Notes: generated by a model from the sequence alone, not told the origin. Shown: positions 1 to 6,676, counted from the stretch's first letter. The stretch is DNA of 7,479 nt from an uncultured Bacteroides sp. (GCA_958453305.1 CAUDXH010000037.1:1-7479), one strand, 5' to 3'. Numbers and translations are program-made.

Positions 1-49
1 CGTCAGATTGTGGTTCTGAATGTCGTGGGTTCGAATCCCACTAGTCACC
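1..49 (+). tRNA. tRNA-His (anticodon GUG), 5' part missing at window edge
   Basis: The 3' two thirds of a tRNA are visible. The anticodon stem TCAGA/TCTGA (3-7 with 15-19) encloses the 7-nt loop TTGTGGT (8-14), giving anticodon GTG at 10-12, which reads His codons. A 5-nt variable region follows (20-24). The T arm is GTGGG/CCCAC (25-29 with 37-41) around the loop TTCGAAT. The acceptor 3' strand TAGTCAC (42-48) is followed by discriminator C49, the base expected in bacterial tRNA-His. The next bases are CCT, so the CCA end is not encoded and must be added by tRNA nucleotidyltransferase. The D arm and 5' acceptor strand lie outside the window. Confidence 0.94.
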
Positions 50-83
50 CCTCTTTCCAACTTTTTATTGAATTCTATTTGTT

Positions 84-114
84 AAAATCTTGCAATAGTT
101 TGCAGGATTTTTTT
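84..114 (+). terminator. Rho-independent terminator of the tRNA transcript
   Basis: Bases 84-95 pair with 100-111 in a 12-bp stem (one T-G wobble at 90/105) around the 4-nt loop TAGT. The stem's 3' edge runs into seven T residues (108-114). It lies 35 bp after the tRNA-His 3' end and before the next promoter, so it most likely ends the tRNA transcript. Confidence 0.72.
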
Positions 115-144
115 GTTTTATTTAAAAAGTTTTTGCTATCTTTG
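112..144 (+). promoter_or_regulatory. Bacteroides-type promoter of the 163-1302 gene
   Basis: TATCTTTG at 137-144 matches the Bacteroides -7 element TAnnTTTG exactly. A TTTG at 112-115 lies 21 bp upstream and fits the -33 element. Transcription would start near 150, leaving a leader of about a dozen bases before ATG 163. The -33 element shares bases with the T-run of the upstream terminator. Confidence 0.7.
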
Positions 145-162
145 TATCAAACAGAGTTCAAC

Positions 163-1302
163 ATGAAGCTACGCACAATTACAAAATTGGGAGTTATTCT
201 TTCAGTCATTCTTTTCGGCATAGGAATTGGTCTTTACGGCTTTGCCAAATTAAGCATCAACGACCAAAAGAATGACGTTGACTTCTTGTCATTTATTCCC
301 GGAAACTGTATAGGCGTATTTGAAACAGACAATGCTGATTATTTTCTAAACGAATTTACTCAAATGGCCTATGCCTCACAGTTAGGCACCCTCCACCAGA
401 CAGGAATTACAGGAACGATTCTCGACAGGCTCAATCAATATGCACCTACAAATATTCATGGACTAAACGGACAAACCAATCACATGCTGGTCAGTTTCCA
501 TTCGCCGGGCAAACCTGATGACGCCGTAGTTTACTTCTCTATGGGCAAAGAAGGGAAAGAACTGCTGATTGAAACATTAAGAAATTCCTCCGGAAGCCAA
601 TTTATTCCCAAAAAAGAAAAATACCGCGATAAAACCATCGAAATTTATCCCGTCAATCCCACAAAATTCATCGTATTATACTACAACAGCGAGGGACTAT
701 TAGCCATCAGTTACCAGAAACGCCTTATTGAAGAGGTTATTGACGCACAAAAAGACAAGACTTCACTGCGCCAAGACCCTGTATTTACAGCTATACGCCG
801 TACGAAGTCAACCAATTTCATGACCCTATACGGACGCACCGCTCCTCTTCCGCTACTCACAAAAGAAGGCAACAGCCATCATTGGAGCGAATTTGATATT
901 CACATGAACAGTGAAGTGTTTTACTTAAGCGGAGAAATGCATGAACCAGATTCATGTATCGCTTCTACCTTTACTGCTTTAAACAACCTTTCCTCATATG
1001 CGGAAGACAGCTTACTCCTTATTACTGGAACCAACAAGGTAGACTCCTGCATTTCAAGCACCATCACTTCACCTTCACACACCTTATTTGAAGAATGCAT
1101 TTCAAACTTATCACGAAACGCATCATGCATCATGGTAGCCGACATGGACAAGGTAGCAAAATCCCCTCAAGAATACGAAGCTTACTTACCCCAGTTTATT
1201 TTGCAGCATCCTGACTTTTTCCGTTCATTCATCATATCCTTACAAATAACCAAGATAGACGACCGTCTGTCTCACATTTTTGTTTTCACCTATAAAAACT
1301 AA
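163..1302 (+). CDS. Uncharacterised membrane-anchored protein, DUF3352-like pattern
   Basis: This is a 379-aa protein of unknown function. The reading frame is open back to position 10 inside the tRNA gene, but ATG 163 is the credible start. It follows the promoter directly and begins with a basic N-terminus (MKLRTITK) and one hydrophobic segment (about residues 9-28), which suggests an inner-membrane anchor with the rest in the periplasm. No lipobox cysteine is present. The middle (about 155-265) contains the segments KYRDKTIEIYP, LLAISYQKRLIEEVI, DPVFTAIRR and WSEFDIHMNSEVFYLSGE. This order resembles Bacteroidetes proteins annotated as DUF3352-like, but I hold that assignment loosely. If it is right, the protein is shorter than many relatives. 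No catalytic motif was recognised. The gene is transcribed alone, between a tRNA terminator and a convergent MFS gene whose stop codon is 7 bp away. Confidence 0.8.
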   Translation: MKLRTITKLGVILSVILFGIGIGLYGFAKLSINDQKNDVDFLSFIPGNCIGVFETDNADYFLNEFTQMAYASQLGTLHQTGITGTILDRLNQYAPTNIHGLNGQTNHMLVSFHSPGKPDDAVVYFSMGKEGKELLIETLRNSSGSQFIPKKEKYRDKTIEIYPVNPTKFIVLYYNSEGLLAISYQKRLIEEVIDAQKDKTSLRQDPVFTAIRRTKSTNFMTLYGRTAPLPLLTKEGNSHHWSEFDIHMNSEVFYLSGEMHEPDSCIASTFTALNNLSSYAEDSLLLITGTNKVDSCISSTITSPSHTLFEECISNLSRNASCIMVADMDKVAKSPQEYEAYLPQFILQHPDFFRSFIISLQITKIDDRLSHIFVFTYKN

Positions 1303-1309
1303 GCAACGC

Positions 1310-2509
1310 TTATCGCAGCTTATTTTCCAAGAAATGAGGTGCAGCCTTTAAACGAAAATAAAGCAAAGAAACCACGGTCAAAGCCGCCCCAAAAAAGTAA
1401 GCCATACGAAACGTTGCTATTTCGGCAATATAACCTCCTACCAACATTCCAATTCCAATCCCCACATCCCACGATGTAAGATAAGTACTTGTAGCCGTAC
1501 CGCGCTGACTGTTCGGTGCCAAATTAACAAAAAGCGTATTATAAGCAGGAAACATGGTACCAAATCCTATCCCGAGCAACAAGGCTATCATAAAGAAAAG
1601 AACTGTGGTAACCTGATAATTCCAGTCAACCAGCCATCCACAAGCCGTCAGACCAAAATAACAAAAGCAAACCAAATAGATTCCTGCTGAAATCACCTGA
1701 GTAATCCTCCCCTTATCAACCAGGCGCCCGCTGAAAAGCCGGCTGACAGCCATGCCTAAAGCCATAAAAGTAAAGAAGAAACCAGTTTCGGCTGTAATGC
1801 CAATCTGACGGGCATACATTGCCACATAATTCGTTGTCATCCCATAAGGTATAGAGAGAAGCAGCAAACTGAAGCCAGCCGGAAGGCCTTTCAGCAAAAT
1901 AAAGCGATCAAACGAAACCGGCTCACGCTCAACAGGGGGTTTATAAGGTGTTTTAACCAGCCATGCACACAAAAAGCCCAACGCACACGATGCAAGAGCA
2001 TACGAAAAAACCGTAATATAAGAGGCGCCTCCACTATGAAGAAAAAGTCCGAACATCGGACCTATAGACATGGCAATGTTATTGGTCAGCCCGTAATAGC
2101 CCAGCCCCTCACCACGGCGAGAAGACGGCATAATATCAATCACCACCGTATTTCCGCCTACAGTAACCATGCCAAACGAGAAACCATGCACCACCCGCAG
2201 AATGATAAACACCGTCAATAAACTTGCAAGCATATAGCCGGCAAAGACCAGCATAAAAACAAAATAAGCAAAAAGATAAAGAGGCTTCCGCGCAAACGCA
2301 TCAAGCAGATAGCCTGAAAACGGACGAATACACAGTGAAGATACCGTATAACAAGAAAGAACGATACCTATAGTAGAATTAGAGACGTGGAAAATTTCAG
2401 AAAGATAAAAAGGAAAAACGGGTATTAAAAGCCAAAAGCCAAAATAAAGAAGAAAATTCGCAGCCAATATAAAACAATAGCTCGATGTCATCAATCGGTC
2501 TTTTCCCAT
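1310..2509 (-). CDS. Major facilitator superfamily (MFS) transporter
   Basis: A 399-aa protein with about twelve hydrophobic segments, the usual size for a 12-helix MFS secondary transporter of the inner membrane. Between helices 2 and 3 lies a motif-A variant, GYLLDAFARKPLY (66-78). Helix 4 carries RVVHGFSFGM (105-114) and the following loop has RRGEGLGYYG (131-140). The second half repeats the pattern with GRLVDKGR (261-268) and RGTATSTYLTSWDVGIG (336-352). A hydrophilic loop (about 186-207) separates the halves. The RGEGLGYYG type of sequence occurs in MFS proteins annotated as drug or small-molecule exporters, but the substrate cannot be read from sequence. ATG 2509 is used here. Met7 (ATG at 2491) is an alternative start that removes six hydrophilic residues. 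The gene lies downstream of pheS in the same direction, separated by a strong hairpin, so it probably depends on read-through or its own promoter. Confidence 0.92.
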   Translation of the reverse strand: MGKDRLMTSSYCFILAANFLLYFGFWLLIPVFPFYLSEIFHVSNSTIGIVLSCYTVSSLCIRPFSGYLLDAFARKPLYLFAYFVFMLVFAGYMLASLLTVFIILRVVHGFSFGMVTVGGNTVVIDIMPSSRRGEGLGYYGLTNNIAMSIGPMFGLFLHSGGASYITVFSYALASCALGFLCAWLVKTPYKPPVEREPVSFDRFILLKGLPAGFSLLLLSIPYGMTTNYVAMYARQIGITAETGFFFTFMALGMAVSRLFSGRLVDKGRITQVISAGIYLVCFCYFGLTACGWLVDWNYQVTTVLFFMIALLLGIGFGTMFPAYNTLFVNLAPNSQRGTATSTYLTSWDVGIGIGMLVGGYIAEIATFRMAYFFGAALTVVSLLYFRLKAAPHFLENKLR

Positions 2510-2520
2510 AGCCCAAAAGT

Positions 2521-2597
2521 TTACAAAAAAAACAAGAATTTCCCTTCATTGCAAAAATTATATACCCACGAGCATATCCTGCAATGAAAGGAAATTC
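2521..2597 (-). terminator. Long hairpin with T-run between pheS and the MFS gene
   Basis: Arms at 2536-2552 and 2581-2597 are 17-bp inverted repeats. Their one imperfect position becomes a G-U wobble in minus-strand RNA but a C-A mismatch in plus-strand RNA, which favours function on the minus strand. The 28-nt loop can form a further short stem (ATATGC with GTATAT, one wobble). In the minus direction the hairpin starts 13 nt after the pheS stop codon and is followed by TTG and eight T residues (2525-2532). This is the form of an intrinsic terminator for pheS. It ends only about 25 bp before the MFS start codon, so it could also act as an attenuator for that gene. Confidence 0.7.
2524..2555 (-). 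promoter_or_regulatory. Possible weak promoter for the MFS gene
   Basis: On the minus strand a TTTG (complement of 2552-2555) is followed after 20 bp by TTTTTTTG (complement of 2524-2531), which matches seven of eight positions of TAnnTTTG. The start site would be close to 2517, giving a very short leader for ATG 2509 or about 26 nt for ATG 2491. The elements overlap the terminator hairpin and a T-run, so the match may be chance. Confidence 0.25.
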
Positions 2598-2610
2598 AGC
2601 ATACAGTAAT

Positions 2611-3630
2611 TTAATTTGCAGACTCAAATTCTTCCAAGAAGCGAGTGTCGTTCTCAGAGAACATACGCAAATCTTTCACCTTATATTTCAAATTAGTAAT
2701 ACGTTCTACTCCCATACCAAAAGCATAACCGGTATACACCTTGCTGTCAATACCATTGGCTTCAAGCACAGCCGGGTCAACCATACCGCAACCCAGAATT
2801 TCAACCCATCCGGTATATTTACAGAACGGACAGCCTTCGCCTCCACAAATATCACAGCTGATATCCATTTCGGCACTCGGTTCAGTAAACGGGAAGTACG
2901 AAGGACGCAAACGAATCTTGGTCTGCGGACCAAACATTTCCTGTGCAAACTGTAGCAATACCTGTTTCAGGTCAGTAAACGATACATTCTTGTCAATATA
3001 CAACCCTTCTACCTGATGGAAGAAACAGTGAGCACGGTAACTGATGGCTTCATTACGGTACACGCGTCCCGGACAAATCACGCGGATAGGAGGCTGAGAC
3101 ACTTCCATTACACGGCTTTGTACCGATGAAGTATGTGTACGAAGAATAATATCGGGATGGCTTTCAATGAAGAACGTATCTTGCATATCACGCGCCGGAT
3201 GGTCTTCTGCAAAATTCATTGAAGAAAACACATGCCAGTCGTCTTCCACCTCGGGACCATCAGCAATGGTAAAGCCAAGACGATTGAAGATATTAATGAT
3301 TTCGTTACGCACAATGGTCAGCGGATGACGGGTTCCCAAGTCTATCGGATAAGCCGTACGGGTTAGATCTAACTCAGCCGCACCACTGTCCTGACACTCG
3401 AAAGCCTCTTTCAAAGCCGAAATACGTTCCTGTGCACGATTTTTCAATTCATTCAACTTCATGCCCACTTCTTTCTTCTGTTCAGCCGGCACGCTACGGA
3501 AATCTGCCATCAAAGCATTAATGGCTCCTTTCTTACTCAGATATTTAATACGTAAGGCCTCCAATTCTTCTGCATTCTGGGCAGTAACGCCTTCTATCTC
3601 CTGAAGTAGCTGTTCTATTTTCGCTAACAT
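2611..3630 (-). CDS. pheS: Phenylalanine--tRNA ligase alpha subunit
   Basis: PheS is the catalytic subunit of the (alpha-beta)2 phenylalanyl-tRNA synthetase. It activates phenylalanine with ATP and charges tRNA-Phe in the cytoplasm. The 339-aa product is close to full bacterial length. Residues 1-75 are helical and charged, as in the N-terminal coiled coil that contacts tRNA. The class II core follows: motif 1 region GFTIADGPEVEDDWHVF (119-135), RTHTSSVQ (164-171), motif 2 RVYRNEAISYRAHCFFHQVEGL (189-210), FPFTEPSAEMD (246-256), GWVEILGCGMVDP (274-286) and motif 3 GYAFGMGVERI (301-311). Cys259, 262, 267 and 270 form a CX2CX4CX2C cluster that may bind zinc. Similar clusters occur in other bacterial PheS proteins. 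ATG 3630 lies about 20 nt downstream of the expected transcription start. pheT is not in this window, so the two subunit genes are unlinked here. Confidence 0.99.
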   Translation of the reverse strand: MLAKIEQLLQEIEGVTAQNAEELEALRIKYLSKKGAINALMADFRSVPAEQKKEVGMKLNELKNRAQERISALKEAFECQDSGAAELDLTRTAYPIDLGTRHPLTIVRNEIINIFNRLGFTIADGPEVEDDWHVFSSMNFAEDHPARDMQDTFFIESHPDIILRTHTSSVQSRVMEVSQPPIRVICPGRVYRNEAISYRAHCFFHQVEGLYIDKNVSFTDLKQVLLQFAQEMFGPQTKIRLRPSYFPFTEPSAEMDISCDICGGEGCPFCKYTGWVEILGCGMVDPAVLEANGIDSKVYTGYAFGMGVERITNLKYKVKDLRMFSENDTRFLEEFESAN

Positions 3631-3658
3631 ATTTCTTTTTTATTATTTATCGTAGGTG

Positions 3659-3666
3659 CAAAGGTA
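3659..3666 (-). promoter_or_regulatory. -7 promoter element of pheS
   Basis: The minus strand reads TACCTTTG, an exact match to the Bacteroides TAnnTTTG element. It is placed to start transcription near 3652 and leave a leader of about 20 nt before ATG 3630. No TTTG is found at the usual -33 distance, so only half of the consensus is present. Confidence 0.6.
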
Positions 3667-3723
3667 AGGATTTAAACCGAAATATTCCGTTTTTTGATAT
3701 AATAAAAAAGAAAACTCATTTTT

Positions 3724-3757
3724 ATTGAATGTCCAAACGAAAAAAGAGGTATTTTTG
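3724..3757 (+). promoter_or_regulatory. Promoter of the lipoprotein-murB-MBL operon
   Basis: TATTTTTG at 3750-3757 matches TAnnTTTG exactly. An ATTG at 3724-3727 lies 22 bp upstream and matches three of four bases of the -33 TTTG. Transcription would start near 3764, giving a leader of about 15 nt before ATG 3780. It diverges from the pheS promoter within a 149-bp gap, and the two sets of core elements do not overlap. Confidence 0.6.
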
Positions 3758-3779
3758 TCCCGAATTATTTAAGTAAACA

Positions 3780-4643
3780 ATGAAAAATTTAGTCATCGGA
3801 TTTTGTTTGCTGGGCATACTGGCTTCCTGCGGAGACGGAAAGAAAAAAGCCGATCCATTTGTAGCACTGACCGAGCAAATAGACTCCATAAATGTAGAAA
3901 CCGATTCCGTCACAAGCATAAGCTACGCAGAAGAGGAAGAAATTCCCATAGCAGCGGACGAAAGTTTTGCTGACTTTTTCTACAATTTTGCTTCTGATGA
4001 AGCATTCCAGCGCTCGCGAATTATTTTTCCGCTTCCGCTTTATGAAGAAAAACACGTGAATCGTATTGAAAAGCCCAACTGGAAATATGATCCTATCTTC
4101 AGTAAGGAAGCTGCCTATACCATTATTTTCGATAAGGAAGAAGATATGGAAGTGGAAAAAGATACGGCTCTGTGCAGCGTACAGATAGACTGGATTTACT
4201 TGTCTGAAAATAAAATCAAACGATATTACTTTGAGCGCAAAAACAACCAGTGGGTTTTGGAAGCAATCAACAAAATAAAAACTGCGTATAAAGACAAAAA
4301 CAAAGAAACAGAAAACTTTTATGCCTTCTATGAACGCTTTTCACAAGATTCTGTTTTCCAGCGCCAGCGACTCCACCGGCCGCTCGCCTTCGTTACTTCC
4401 GACCCTGAAGACGAGTTCCAGATTCTGGAAACCACACTCGATGAAGGACAATGGTTTACGTTCCGGCCTCCTATCATGAAAGCCCGCCTGACGAACGTGC
4501 ATTACGGACAGCCCGAAGCTGCCGACTCCAGATATAAAATTGTAGAATATAAAGGATTTGGCAACGGGTTCAGCAACGTCTTATATTTCGAGCGCAAAGG
4601 AGGAGTATGGAAACTGACTAAATTTGAAGACCTAAGTGACTAA
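3780..4643 (+). CDS. Lipoprotein with two tandem repeats, DUF4348-like
   Basis: A 287-aa predicted lipoprotein. The N-terminus (MKN, hydrophobic core, then ILASC) is a signal peptide with a lipobox, so Cys17 should be lipidated. The following GDGKKK is basic, unlike the acidic export signal of many Bacteroidetes surface lipoproteins, so a periplasm-facing location is more likely (inference). An acidic linker (about 35-62) leads into two similar units. FADFFYNFASDEAFQRSRI (63-81) aligns with FYAFYERFSQDSVFQRQRL (180-198), and IKRYYFERKNNQWVL (146-160) aligns with SNVLYFERKGGVWKL (265-279). Each unit is about 100 residues. This pattern fits the Bacteroidetes DUF4348 family, which I recall as NTF2-like in fold; I could not check this. 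No enzymatic motif is visible. The gene is first in an operon, with murB starting 9 bp after its stop, which suggests an envelope role without proving one. Confidence 0.9.
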   Translation: MKNLVIGFCLLGILASCGDGKKKADPFVALTEQIDSINVETDSVTSISYAEEEEIPIAADESFADFFYNFASDEAFQRSRIIFPLPLYEEKHVNRIEKPNWKYDPIFSKEAAYTIIFDKEEDMEVEKDTALCSVQIDWIYLSENKIKRYYFERKNNQWVLEAINKIKTAYKDKNKETENFYAFYERFSQDSVFQRQRLHRPLAFVTSDPEDEFQILETTLDEGQWFTFRPPIMKARLTNVHYGQPEAADSRYKIVEYKGFGNGFSNVLYFERKGGVWKLTKFEDLSD

Positions 4644-4652
4644 TTAAGTGAT

Positions 4653-5669
4653 ATGATAAAAAAATATACCAACCACCCTCTACTTCCGTATAACACCTTT
4701 GGTATGGATGTACAGGCTGCCCTCTTCGTTGAATACGATTCGGTTAAAGATTTAACCGACTTCTTGACCATGCAATCCGGCAAACCGGATTCACTCTTAC
4801 ACATCGGGGGAGGAAGCAACCTCTTATTTACTGCCGATTACAAGGGAGTTATCTTACACTCAGCCATCAAAGGTTATGAAGTGGTTAATGAAACAGATAA
4901 ATGGATAGAGGTCAGAGTAGGAGCCGGAGAGACATGGGATGATTTTGTGGCGTATACCATCGGTCAGGAATGGTACGGAGCCGAGAATTTATCTCTGATT
5001 CCGGGTGAGGTGGGAGCCTCAGCCGTACAAAACATCGGTGCCTATGGTGTAGAGGTGAAAGATTTGATTGTTCAGGTGGAAACCATCCGTGTAGCAACTG
5101 GAGAAAAACGGACGTTTTCAAATGCTGAATGCCATTATACATACCGCAATAGTATTTTCAAACAAGAACTCAAAGGGGAATATATCGTGACCCATGTTGT
5201 GTACCGCTTAAGCAAACAGCCTTCTTTCCACCTTGACTATGGAAATATCCGGGCTGAACTGGAAAAGGAAGGAGGTATGCTGACTCTCTCCCGTCTGCGG
5301 AATATCATCATCCGCATCCGGGAAGCCAAACTCCCCGACCCCAAAACGTTAGGAAACGCAGGCAGCTTTTTCATGAATCCTGTCATTCCCCGAAAACAGT
5401 TTGAAACACTGCAACAGCAATATCCCGGCATGCCTCACTATGCGGCAGGAAAAGACCTCGTAAAAATACCTGCCGGATGGATGATCGACCAGTGTGGATG
5501 GAAAGGTAAAGCCCTAGGACCTGTAGCCGTATACGACAAGCAGGCACTCGTGTTGGTCAACCGGGGCGGAGCAACCGGAAAAGAAGTCATTCATCTGGCT
5601 CATCAAATAATCGTTTCTGTAGAAAACAAATTCGGAGTAACCATCCACCCTGAAGTAAACTTTATTTAG
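4653..5669 (+). CDS. murB: UDP-N-acetylenolpyruvoylglucosamine reductase (type I MurB)
   Basis: MurB is the cytoplasmic FAD enzyme that reduces UDP-GlcNAc-enolpyruvate with NADPH to UDP-MurNAc, the second committed step of peptidoglycan precursor synthesis. The 338-aa length fits. The N-terminal FAD-binding half contains NTFGMD (14-19), IGGGSNLLF (51-59) and SLIPGEVGASAVQNIGAYG (114-132). YRNSIF (164-169) carries Arg165, the counterpart of E. coli Arg159. GNAGSFFMNPV (234-244) carries Ser238, the likely proton donor equivalent to E. coli Ser229. The C-terminus HPEVNFI carries Glu334, equivalent to Glu325. The tyrosine-loop and C-terminal arrangement identifies the type I (E. coli-like) enzyme. 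All catalytic residues are present, so it should be active. It starts 9 bp after the lipoprotein gene and its TAG stop is 2 bp before the next ATG, so it is probably translationally coupled to both. Confidence 0.98.
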   Translation: MIKKYTNHPLLPYNTFGMDVQAALFVEYDSVKDLTDFLTMQSGKPDSLLHIGGGSNLLFTADYKGVILHSAIKGYEVVNETDKWIEVRVGAGETWDDFVAYTIGQEWYGAENLSLIPGEVGASAVQNIGAYGVEVKDLIVQVETIRVATGEKRTFSNAECHYTYRNSIFKQELKGEYIVTHVVYRLSKQPSFHLDYGNIRAELEKEGGMLTLSRLRNIIIRIREAKLPDPKTLGNAGSFFMNPVIPRKQFETLQQQYPGMPHYAAGKDLVKIPAGWMIDQCGWKGKALGPVAVYDKQALVLVNRGGATGKEVIHLAHQIIVSVENKFGVTIHPEVNFI

Positions 5670-5671
5670 CA

Positions 5672-6451
5672 ATGAAAATAACCATATTAGGCAGTGGAAC
5701 CTCCATCGGAGTCCCTCAAATTGGCTGCACGTGTAAAGTCTGTACCAGCACCGACCCGCACGACAAACGCCTGCGCTGCTCTGGAATGGTGGAAACCAAC
5801 GGCGTACGGATTCTCATTGACTGTGGTCCTGACTTTCGGGAACAGATGATTCGGATAAACGACTTCCGGGCCATCGACGGTGTGTTAATTACCCATGAGC
5901 ATTATGATCATGTTGGCGGATTAGACGACCTGCGTCCTTTCTGCCCGTTCCGTGATATACCTGTCTGCTCGGAAGATTATGTGGCCGACCGCCTGCAGAG
6001 CCGTATGCCTTATTGCTTCGTAAAGCACCCCTATCCGGGAGTTCCTCATATTCCCTTAAAACGGGTAAAGCCGGGTGAGCCGTTTTATCTTACCAGCTGC
6101 GACGGAAAGCATTCCGTAGAAATTCTTCCTTTCCGGGTGATGCACGGACAGCTTCCCATCTTGGGATACCGTATCGGAAATATGGCATGGATTACCGATA
6201 TGCTCACTGTACCCGAAGAGTCTTATCCCTTTCTGAAAGGACTTGACTGCCTCATCATGAATGCGTTACGTATTGAGAAACACTGGACACACCAATCCCT
6301 TGATGAAGCGCTGAAACAAGCCGGACGCATCGGAGCCAAGGAAACTTATTTTATTCACATGAGTCACCAGATTGGTCTGCATGAGCAGGTAAACCAAAAT
6401 CTTCCGCCACACACCCACCTGACCTTCGACGGAATGACTTGGGAAATTTAA
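5672..6451 (+). CDS. PhnP-like metallo-beta-lactamase-fold hydrolase
   Basis: A 259-aa cytoplasmic MBL-fold enzyme, complete for its family. The N-terminus has the GSGTSIGVPQIGCTCKVC motif (7-24) of the PhnP branch. Metal ligands are seen in HEHYDH (75-80: His75, His77, Asp79, His80), His158 in VMHG, Asp176 in WITD and His229 in FIHMSHQ. Cys19, Cys21, Cys24 and His232 occupy the places of the structural zinc site known from E. coli PhnP. The likely chemistry is metal-dependent phosphodiester hydrolysis. PhnP itself acts on cyclic phosphodiesters from the C-P lyase pathway, but no phn gene is nearby, so the substrate is unknown and I give no symbol. It follows murB by 2 bp and ends the operon. 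A different MBL-family activity remains possible. Confidence 0.94.
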   Translation: MKITILGSGTSIGVPQIGCTCKVCTSTDPHDKRLRCSGMVETNGVRILIDCGPDFREQMIRINDFRAIDGVLITHEHYDHVGGLDDLRPFCPFRDIPVCSEDYVADRLQSRMPYCFVKHPYPGVPHIPLKRVKPGEPFYLTSCDGKHSVEILPFRVMHGQLPILGYRIGNMAWITDMLTVPEESYPFLKGLDCLIMNALRIEKHWTHQSLDEALKQAGRIGAKETYFIHMSHQIGLHEQVNQNLPPHTHLTFDGMTWEI

Positions 6452-6478
6452 AAACAAAGTCAGCCCGATGGATACAAC

Positions 6479-6534
6479 AAAAAAAAGAAATCCCTATCTG
6501 TACCTCATATATATAGGCACAGATAGGGATTTCT
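6479..6534 (-). terminator. Perfect 16-bp hairpin with T-run, minus-strand terminator
   Basis: Arms at 6486-6501 and 6519-6534 are perfect 16-bp inverted repeats. The arm is AGAAATCCCTATCTGT. After one mismatch, CCT/AGG adds three inner pairs around an AT-rich loop. Eight A residues at 6479-6486 read as a T-run after the hairpin on the minus strand, so it has full intrinsic-terminator form for transcripts coming from the nitroreductase gene. On the plus strand the hairpin begins 34 bp after the MBL gene stop and is followed by TTTCTATAAT only, so it may also stop the operon, less strongly. Confidence 0.7.
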
Positions 6535-6590
6535 ATAATAAGGGAAAAATCGCCTTGACGTTTCAATTCGTCCGCTTAGGCATTACCAAT

Positions 6591-6630
6591 CAAACACCGA
6601 AGCATTTTCTTTTAAAGACTTCGGTGTTTG
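6591..6630. repeat. 12-bp inverted repeat in the convergent intergenic region
   Basis: CAAACACCGAAG at 6591-6602 and CTTCGGTGTTTG at 6619-6630 form a perfect 12-bp stem around a 16-nt loop. The loop holds its own small palindrome, TCTTT-T-AAAGA (6608-6618). Neither strand has a T-run directly after the stem, so it is not a textbook terminator. It could assist termination or protect a transcript 3' end. Confidence 0.55.
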
Positions 6631-6652
6631 GAGGACATATAAGTTTATACTG

Positions 6653-6673
6653 AAAAACTACAGACCAGTCTGT
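6653..6673 (-). terminator. Weak terminator candidate just after the nitroreductase gene
   Basis: ACAGAC-CA-GTCTGT at 6660-6673 is a short palindrome 3 bp beyond the nitroreductase stop. On the minus strand ACAGA and TCTGT can pair around a CTGG loop, followed after two bases by five T residues (complement of 6653-6657). The stem is only 5 bp, so the longer hairpin at 6479-6534 is the better terminator. Confidence 0.35.
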
Positions 6674-6676
6674 TTA

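Noticed and set aside
1..160. tRNA-adjacent integration site or mobile element
   Set aside because: No integrase gene, no repeat of the tRNA 3' end elsewhere in the window, and the downstream genes look chromosomal. Sequence left of the window cannot be judged.
10..162. N-terminal extension of the 163-1302 frame starting inside the tRNA gene
   Set aside because: It would be translated from tRNA, terminator and promoter sequence. The promoter lies downstream of this start, and the signal-anchor-like N-terminus begins at ATG 163.
2584..2955. 123-aa open frame antisense to the 3' part of pheS
   Set aside because: It overlaps the conserved catalytic core of pheS and the terminator hairpin, and shows no recognisable protein pattern.
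6468..6653. 61-aa open frame in the convergent intergenic region
   Set aside because: It runs through both large hairpins, which dictate its sequence, and has no promoter or recognisable protein features.
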